In this document: piece after piece, positions 55,201-64,000 of the stretch
Layout of the letters: the number at the start of each line of letters is the position of its first letter
How positions within the stretch are numbered: the stretch's first letter is position 1
Origin: Hypoxylon rubiginosum
Lineage: Eukaryota; Ascomycota; Sordariomycetes; Xylariales; Hypoxylaceae
Reading direction: 5' to 3'
Length of the DNA stretch: 64,000 bases
NCBI GenBank assembly: GCA_902806565.1
Contig: CADCXA010000059.1
Location: 868,001-932,000, forward strand
Program-made: the position numbers and the translations under genes
The notes under the pieces: model-generated
Seen by the model: only the letters and a program-made list of their open reading frames with translations
Databases searched by the model: none
What the model was told of the DNA's origin: nothing

Positions 55201-58200
55201 ATAAAACATTACTTAAAAATAAACAAGCTAGTTTTTTAATATTATTAAAACTATAATAATAATAACTTTAAATATTAATAAAAAAAACGTAAACTTATTT
55301 ATATTTAAATATTTTTAAAATATAGCTTATATAATCTCGTATATTTTTTTAAAAAATAATAAAATAGTTATAGTTTATTAATAATAAATTAAACTAAATT
55401 TTTTTTTAATATTTAAATTAATTTCGTTATTTATTAAATTATACTTTTATTTAAAAAAAATAAATTTTATAATAAAATAAAAACTTTTATTTAATTTTTC
55501 CTTATTTTATTTTTTATTTTTATTTATAATAATAAGTAAATTTTAAATCTTTAAATAAAAAATTAATATAAAAAAATTATAATATTAATTATAATAAAAT
55601 ATATATTTAATAATTTTACCATTATAATAACAATTAATATAAACACCTTAAAAATTATATTTTATAACTTATAATATAACTATATAAAAATCTTAAAACT
55701 TTTTCCCTTTTATATAATTTTAACATTTAAATTAATATAATTTATATAACCTTAATATTTAAAGTAAAACTACGTTAATATTTATTTATAATAAACTTTT
55801 AAAACTTTTTTTTAAGCTAGCGTATTTTAAATTAAAACGTAATAGATTTTATATAAATAAATTAACTAGAAATTATATAATAAAACTTTTTAATAAAAAT
55901 ATAAATTTATATATATTAAAAGGGATATTATTTTAATAAGTTTTTTAAATTATATTAAATATAATTAATATATTTTATAACAAGGTTGTTACTTATTTTA
56001 ATATAAATAATATAAGTAATATAAATTAAATAAAAGATAATATTAAGTTTAATAAAATTAAAGTAACCGATTAAATGGTTTTTTAAATAATTAAAATAAA
56101 TAAAAAAAAATTAAAATTTATATTAAAAAATAATAAATATATAATAATATAAATCTTATTATAATTATAATAAACCGCGTTATATTATAATTTAAGTTTA
56201 TTTTATTTAGTTTTTATTTTTTTATAAGCCTTATTAATTATAAGTAAAACCACTATATATTTAACTTTTATAATAACTAAATATATAATAAATTTTTTAA
56301 AGTTTAGGAACTTAACTACTTTAATATTAAAATTTAAAAGTATATTTTAAAGTAGTGTTTAAAAAGTAAATATATTATTAAATAAATTTTTATAATAATT
56401 TTCTTTAAATAAAAATTAAACCTTGTAATTTTATTATAAATAAAATTATATAAATATATTAAATATAAAAACCATATAAATATGAAAATAAAAAGAAGGA
56501 TATAAATAAAATAATATAAAATTAAAAAAAGATAAAAGGTTAAAGGTTAAATATTTATAAAATAGATAAATAATTATTAAAATATTATAAAAATTATAAA
56601 ACTAAAAAATATATTAAATATATAATAACTATTTTTATAATAATAATACCTTTTAAAATATGGACTAACAGGTTTTTTTTACTAAGTATAGTAAGAAAAT
56701 ATAAATAGTTAAATATATATTTAAATTTATATTTTACATATTAATTTCTTTTTTTTTTTTTTATATATATAAGTAATTTATATATTATTATTTTTTATTA
56801 AATAAATATAATAAATATAAAAATGGTTGGTAGTTATTTATTATATAATAACTTATTACTTATATAAATACTTAGAAATATTAAAATATATAATAATTTT
56901 TATAAATAACATCTCTTTTTATAACTAAATCTTTTTTTATAATTAAAAAAATAATTAAAACTAAAATTAAAATAATATCTAGTATAAAGTAAACTTAAAT
57001 AAATTAAAATAATATATAAAATATATTAATGTTAAAAATACATATAATATATTTTTAAAATTATTTTATTTTAAATAAATATTAATATTATCCGGTTTAT
57101 TTGTTTTAAATTAAATAATAAATATACTTACTTTATTATATAATTTTTCTGCTTAATAAAAGTAATTTAAGCTATAAATTATATAGCTTTTTTATGTTTC
57201 TACGTTTATATTAATTTTTTATATATAACTTTTAAATAAAAGGGGGTTAAATCTTTATATTTTATAATTATATTATACTTTTAACTTAAGATATTTTTTT
57301 TAATCATTAAAAATTAATATTATAAATATTATATTTAACTTATTTATATATATTATATTTTATTATATTTTAAAACATAATAAGGTATTTTATAAATATA
57401 TAAAAGATATTATAATTTCCTTTTTTTTTAACGGTTATATTTATTATAAAAAATAAATTATTTTATTTTTTTTTAAGTTCTTTAAATTCTTCGTTAAATC
57501 GTATAAGTTATTTTTTATTGGTATTTAAATACTACTTAATAAATAATAATAACCTAAAAACATAAAATTATATAAATAATAAAAACACTAATTAATAATT
57601 ATATTAGTTATAATAATAATATAATTAATAAATTGTAAATTAAAATTAAGTTATTATTAAAATCCTAGTTTATATTATTAAAATAAAAATATAAATTTAT
57701 TAGCGATTTTATTATTTAAATAAAGTTATTAGTTTATTAGTAATAAAAAAAATAATAATAAAAAAGAAATACCTTTTAATATTTATAATTTAATATTTTA
57801 TTAATTTTTTAATTATTTTTTTTATTTTATAATTAATATTATAATATATATTTAAATATTAAAATATAATAAATAAAAAATATATTATAGTAGTTTTATT
57901 AAATATATAATATAATATTAAAACTTTAATAACTTAATATATATTATCTTGGGAAAAAACTAGTAACATAATTTTATATATTTAGGTTTTTATTTATATA
58001 AAAAGTAATAAATAATAAATAAAAATTTAAAAAAATAAGGTTTAAATAATAAAATATAATATATATATATATAAAAATTCATTTTTAAATATATTATTAA
58101 TATTTTATCCCCGTTTTTTAATATTATAATTATTTATTTAATAAAGTATTTTTTTGGTTTTATATAATAAATATTAACTAATAAACAAAAAATATAATAT

Positions 58201-61200
58201 ATAAATAATGAAAAAAAAAAAAATAAATATATATATTTTTAAACTTTAAGTTTATTAAAAAATAATAATAAAAAATAAAATAAAAAAAAGAGGTGATATA
58301 TTAATTTTCACTAGTTATAACTTATAATATATTTTTATATTAAGAAAATATTTTCAAGTAAATAATATTATAAATACTACTATTTTTTTAAAAGTAATAA
58401 AATTAAAAAAATATTTAAATAAATAAAAAATACTTTTTATTATAAAATAATAATAAATTAATTAAAAAACTATATTTAAATAAAAAAAAAAACCTTAGTT
58501 ATTATATTATTTATTATTAAATAAAAATATAAAAATAAGAAACAGTTATTATAAAATGTTATAAATTATAACATTATAATAAAAAAATATTATAAGAACT
58601 TATTAATATAAAAAAAAAAAACCCCTTTAAAAAAAAAAAATACGTTTTTTAAATAACATACGTTTTACTAAATATAAAATACTTTAATATTTCCCTTTTA
58701 TTAATTTAAATAAACTTATTTAATTTATTACTTTTTAAATATTTTATTTTTTAATAATATATAATTAGTTAAATATATATTTTATTATATTATAATTTTG
58801 GAAAATTTATTTGTTTATTAAGTAATTATTTTAAAATATTAATTAATAATATTTTAATTATATATTAATACCATTTTTACTTTTAAAAAAAAATACTTAT
58901 ATTAAAATCCTTTTTTAATATATCGTTAACTAAATATATTAATATATTTTATATAAAAACCTTTTAAAGTTTTATTAATTATTTAAATTATTTTACTAAA
59001 TTATAAACTTAAACCTTATAAATTAATACATTAAAATTTCCTTTATATTTTATATAAAACGTAATTTTAAAAAACATTATTATATTTAACTATTAAACCA
59101 CACTTGTTATATATATTATAAAATTCTACACTTATATTTTTTTACTAATAATTAAATTTTAAAAAATATAAAATATAATTAACACTAAAAATAAACACTA
59201 CTAGTTAACTATTATTAATTTTATATTAAATATAAGATTAAAAATAAATACTACACATTTAAAAGTTTTTTTATTACAAAGTTTTAAAATATATATTAAA
59301 TTTATTTTTATATATTAATATAAAATAATTAAATTATATTTTATAGGTTTTATAATAATATATATTTAATATTACTAAAGTTATAAGAATTTATAATATA
59401 AATATAAAAAAAGTTAAATAATTTATTTTATATAATATAATAATATACTAAGATATTTTTTTTTTATATTATATATAAAAAGTATAATTACAATAAAAAT
59501 ATATTATTTATTATCTTCTTTATTTTATTTTATATATAAAAATATATTAGATTTAAAAGAAGATTTATATTATTATTTATTTTAATAAATACGTAATTAA
59601 ATTAAACTTTCTTATAAAAAAAAATTTATTAAAAAAGCCTAGAAATTAATATTTATATATAAAACCAAGTTAAATTATTAATAATTTAAAAGTTATATAA
59701 CTTAAATAATTATTATAAAAAATAATATTTAAAATTAATATTTATTTAAATATATAATTTAATTTAAACTTAAAATAAGTTAAATGTTTTATAAAAATAA
59801 AATATTATATAAAAAAATATTTATAATAAAAAATTAATATATAAAAAACAACTAATTTTAATATCTTATTATTTAATAATATAATATAAAAAAGTATTTA
59901 TAATATTTTATTATTTAATATTAAAGTTTTTATTTTTACTTAGCTTTTTTTTTTTTATAAGGGTTTTTTTTTATAATTATTTAAATTATTATTTATATAT
60001 ATTAAATTTAATATTTAATTATTTTTTAACTAAAAAATCTTTTTTTATATTTAAATAGTAATAATAATAAATAAAAACTTAATATTTCCTTATAATATTT
60101 TATATATATTTAAGGTTTTTTTTTTTTTTTATTTAAATATTTTTATAAGTTATATAAAAAAGTAACTATAAAAACTTAATAATAAAAATTTATAATATTA
60201 TTATAATATTTAATATATAAAAAGATTTTACTTTTTTAAAAAAATTTTAATATTATATAACTTAGGTTTTATAAACGTTTTAATTTATTTTAAAACGTTA
60301 TATTTTTTTTTTATTTAAAATATTAAACTTTTATTAATAAAAAATAAAAATAGTTATTAAAAAAATAACTAATAATTTAATTTATTTTTAACTATTAAAA
60401 ATATTAATAATTATAATATTATATTTATAAAAATTTAAATTAAAATAAAAACCTAACTTATTAATTTATTAATTTTATAAAATAATAAATTAAATTATAT
60501 ATTTAAATGTAAGAATTAAAATATTAAAACTATAACCGCCTTGGATTTTTTATTTTTAAAAACCTAATTATAAAATAACGAACCGGTGGTATTTAATATT
60601 AAGGTTTTTTATAAAAATCTATAATTAATTATTTAATAATTAAATATTTATAAAAGTAACATTAAACTTTTAAAAAAAACTAAACTAAAAGTTATATTAT
60701 TAAATTAAATAATAATAAAAGTAATTTTTTTTAATATAGTTTTTTTTTATTTAATTTATTAAAAGATATTTAAAATATATATACGTAGTTTTAAATATTA
60801 TTTTAGATTTATTAAATAAAATATTTTAATGTAATAAATATAAAAACTTAAGATTTTATTATTTTTTTTTTATTATAATATAAAAAGTTATATATTTATA
60901 TTATTTATAATAAAACTAAATATAATAATGTTAAATTTAACCTTAAAACCTAAAAACGTATTAAATTAATTATTTAATTTTTTTACTAAATTTAAGTATA
61001 TTATTAAAAATATAATAAATTGGTTTTTTATTATTTAAAAAAAATAAATAAGTTTATTATTACCGTTTTTATATTTTAAAGTTATAATAAAATATATAAC
61101 TTAATTATTAGCTTTTTTTTTTTAATATTTTTTATAATTAATAATATTAAAAAATATACCTTAAAAAATACTATAAAAAATATTAAATACTAAAATAAAA

Positions 61201-63182
61201 ATTTTTTTAATTTTAATTTATTTTAATAACTTTAATTTAAAAACAGCGTTACTAAAAATAAAAATATTATTAAGCTTTATAATTATATTTTAAATATAAC
61301 TTATTATTAATTAAAAATTTTTTTTTTTAAATATAAATTTTATAAAAAACTTTTAAATTATTTTTTTTATATTTACCTTTTTATTTTTATATGGTTCCGG
61401 CTTTACTTTTAACTTTATATTATTATAAATAAGGAACTTTTTAATCTTTTTATTATTAAGTTTTTTAAATTTTTCATTATTATTTTTTTATAATTTTATT
61501 ATTTTATTATTTTTTAAATTTAATTATTTTATATTATTATAAAACCTTTTTTTATTAATAAACTTAAAATACTTTAAAAATAAAACCTAATAATATATAT
61601 TTTTTATATCTTTAAATTTAATAGTTTTAATTTTAATAAGTTTTTTTTTTTTAAAAAATGGGTAGTTTATTTACTTTTTAATAATATTAATAATAATAAA
61701 AATTATAATTAAAGCTTTTTTAATATTAATATTAAAACATTTATTAATAAAATAAATATTATTTCTTTTTAACTTATTAATATAAAAATTTTTTTTAGTT
61801 ATTAACTTTATATATTATTAATAAAAAACCGTTTTTTTAATAATTAAATTATTAATTATATTATTAAATAATAAATTAAATTATATATTGTTTTTTAAAT
61901 TAATTAATAAATATATAAAATTTATATCTTAGTTTAATTCTTTTTTATTTATTTATATAAAAAATAAAAACGGTTATTTAAATAAAAAATTTATTAATAT
62001 AAAACTAGTTTAAAAAATTATTTATAAAAAAACATTATAATTAAATATATTTAAAAATAAAGTTATTAATTTAGTTAATTAAATTAATATTAATTATTAT
62101 AATATAATTTACACTTATTAATATTAATTAATATTTAATATAAAACTTTTATTTTATATAATAAATTACTTATATTTTAAGTGGCTTTTTTAACTTTAGA
62201 AATTAAAATATTTTAATTAATTTATTAAACTAAGATTTTTTTATAAAAAGTAAATTAATTTTATTTATTAAATTATATAATTTTTTAATAAAAACCGAAT
62301 CGATTTTTTTAAATATTTTTATAAAAAAAAAATTAGTTTCGTTTAATAAATTATATAGTTTATTAATAAAAAATAAATTAATTTTTTTTAAACTAATTTT
62401 ATTTAATTTTATCCGAAGGATATTATTATTATAAGTTTTAAAAAAATTATTATAGGAAATTCCTAGCGAATTTTTTATTATATATTTTTATATTATATTA
62501 ATTTTATATTATATCCGGATTAAATAATAAGAAATTAAGGTTTTTATTATATTTATTTAATTGGTTAAATTTATTTGGCTTTTTAATTAAATATATTTAT
62601 TTTAATAAGTTTTATTACTTATTATTAGTTACTTAGGCTTTTATTTTTAACTTTAATTTTTTAATTATTAATTTAAAAGTATATATAAAAAAATGTAATT
62701 TAAATTAAAAGTTTCGTGTAATTAAAAAGATTTTAATAATATTAATTATTAATTAATATAAGGTTTAATAATATAAAATTAATAAGTTATTTAAATTTAA
62801 ATTAAATAAGGATTTTAAATAAAAAAACGTATTTAATATATAATAATAACTTAATAATTACCTTATTAAATTTAAACTTAATGATTTTTTTAAAAAGGTT
62901 ATATAAGTTTTATATAAATAAAACTTTAATTCGGTTTAAATATAAAGTAATTTAAAGATTAAATTTATAATTTAATTAGTTAAATTTTTAATAATATAAT
63001 AATAAATTAATTTATTTATATATAATTATTTTTATATTTTTTATAATTTATATAACTTTTATAAAAACCTTAGGTTTAAGCTTATATAAAAGTATTTTTT
63101 TTATAATTTATAAGTTGTTTTTTTAAATAAATATTAACAACCTAAATTTAATTAACTTTTATATGTTATTATATTTTGTAAA
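43288..63182. other. Second AT-rich isochore, RIP-decayed repeats
   Basis: About 19.9 kb with the same properties as the first isochore: no open frame of about 60 codons or more, very few G/C, and CpA/TpG scarce by eye. A few slightly richer spots occur, such as 54898-54965, which has an AAAACCGGCTT relic at its end, and the CGCCGGG at 45841. No element, RNA gene or coding region can be recognised. Confidence 0.85.
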
Positions 63183-63305
63183 AAAATTCCACGGCCGGTG
63201 AAATAAACCTTAAAAAAAAAAGCCACGTATCCAAGCTCCTTGGAGTTTACGAAAAGCCGTAGCTTGGATACGTGGCTTTTTTTTTCAGGGTGGCCGTGGA
63301 ATTTT
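63183..63305. mobile_element. Foldback/MITE-like element with normal composition
   Basis: A 123-bp element with nested perfect inverted repeats. The outer 14-bp arms are AAAATTCCACGGCC (63183-63196) and its complement (63292-63305). The inner 25-bp arms (63213-63237 and 63261-63285) are nine A followed by GCCACGTATCCAAGCT and its complement. The central loop is 23 bases. Between outer and inner arms the left side is ten bases longer (16 versus 6). It sits inside decayed AT-rich DNA but keeps a GC content near that of the genes. No transposase is encoded, which fits a non-autonomous miniature element. A target duplication is not clear because both flanks are A/T. It could also fold as a long RNA hairpin if transcribed. 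Confidence 0.75.
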
Positions 63306-64000
63306 AAACTTTATAATTTTTTAATAAAAATTAAATTAATTATTTTTTATATTTTTATAAAAATAAAATTAATTTTATTTACCGGATTATATAATTAATT
63401 ATAAGATAAAAACTTTACTTATTTTAAAGAAATTATAATTTAAAAAAACTTTATAATAAATAAAAAAAGTTATTTTTATAATTATAATAAAAATAAAATA
63501 TATATTTATATTTTTTTAAATACTAAAGTTTAAATATATTATAAAAACTATTAATAATTATATTTTAAATTAAAAATATAATTTTAAATAAAACGAATTA
63601 TATATTTTACTAATAATTAAAAATATAATAAAAAATTTACTATAAAAATTTTTAAGCTTTTAAAAAACTATATATAATAGTTTATTTTTAAAAGTAATAT
63701 ATAAAATAATAAAAAAAACACTAGTTAATTTTTATATTATTAATAAAAAATATATTTAAAAGATATTAAAACATTATTAAAATATTTTAAAATAATTTAT
63801 AAGGGTTAAAACTAGTTAATATATATTATAAAATTTAATAAAAATAAAATAATATAAAAAATTAATAATATAACTAAATAGTAAAATTTATATAAAAATT
63901 ATTAGTAACTTGGAAAAACATAAATAATTAAAAGCACGATTATATTTAAATATAAAAAAAAAAAAAACTTAAAGTAAAAAACTAAAATAATTAATTATTA
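63306..64000. other. AT-rich tract to the window end
   Basis: A continuation of the RIP-decayed isochore after the foldback element. It has no open frame, no array and no recognisable element. Confidence 0.8.

Overview
The window looks like nuclear DNA of a filamentous ascomycete fungus. The genes carry short GT-AG introns (49-113 bp) and encode fungal-type proteins: a cytochrome P450 close to CYP504, an F-box-like protein, and a stand-alone histidinol-dehydrogenase-fold enzyme. The rest is extremely AT-rich, with one to about a dozen G/C per 60 bases, and has no open frame of about 60 codons or more. By eye, CpA and TpG are scarce and TpA is abundant there. This is the signature of repeat-induced point mutation (RIP) acting on old repeats. 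The species cannot be named from the sequence.

Layout: 1-~600 is an AT-rich tract. Gene island 1 (~600-4,960) holds, in order, a polypurine tract with a possible LTR remnant (604-~1,000), the P450 on the minus strand (2,824 to 1,011, three exons, complete), the F-box-like gene on the minus strand (4,691 to 3,298, three exons, apparently frameshifted), and a Helitron-like 3' end just upstream of that gene (4,767-4,794). Then come about 34.6 kb of AT-rich, gene-free DNA (~4,990-39,620). Gene island 2 (39,620-43,290) holds a short membrane-protein fragment (40,017-40,388, +), the complete two-exon dehydrogenase gene on the minus strand (42,051 to 40,692), unassigned degenerate sequence, and a hairpin exactly at its right edge. 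About 20 kb more AT-rich DNA follows. It is broken only by a 123-bp foldback element at 63,183-63,305 that has kept normal base composition.

The AT-rich blocks are not featureless. At least five short arrays of an 11-bp unit (7103, 7513, 9669, 10331, 37002, with a sixth related one at 29960) can all be explained as strand-specific decay of units sharing the core AAGCTA. A second array, at 18,211-18,390, has twelve 15-bp units in perfect register. These are fossils of repeated elements that predate the mutation process. Two gene-bearing islands in a sea of RIP-decayed repeats match the AT-isochore organisation known from several ascomycetes. The genes do not form an obvious joint pathway: the P450 family hydroxylates phenylacetate-like aromatics and the dehydrogenase oxidises an amino- or sulfo-alcohol. 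No gene in the window has its regulator or a transporter clearly present.
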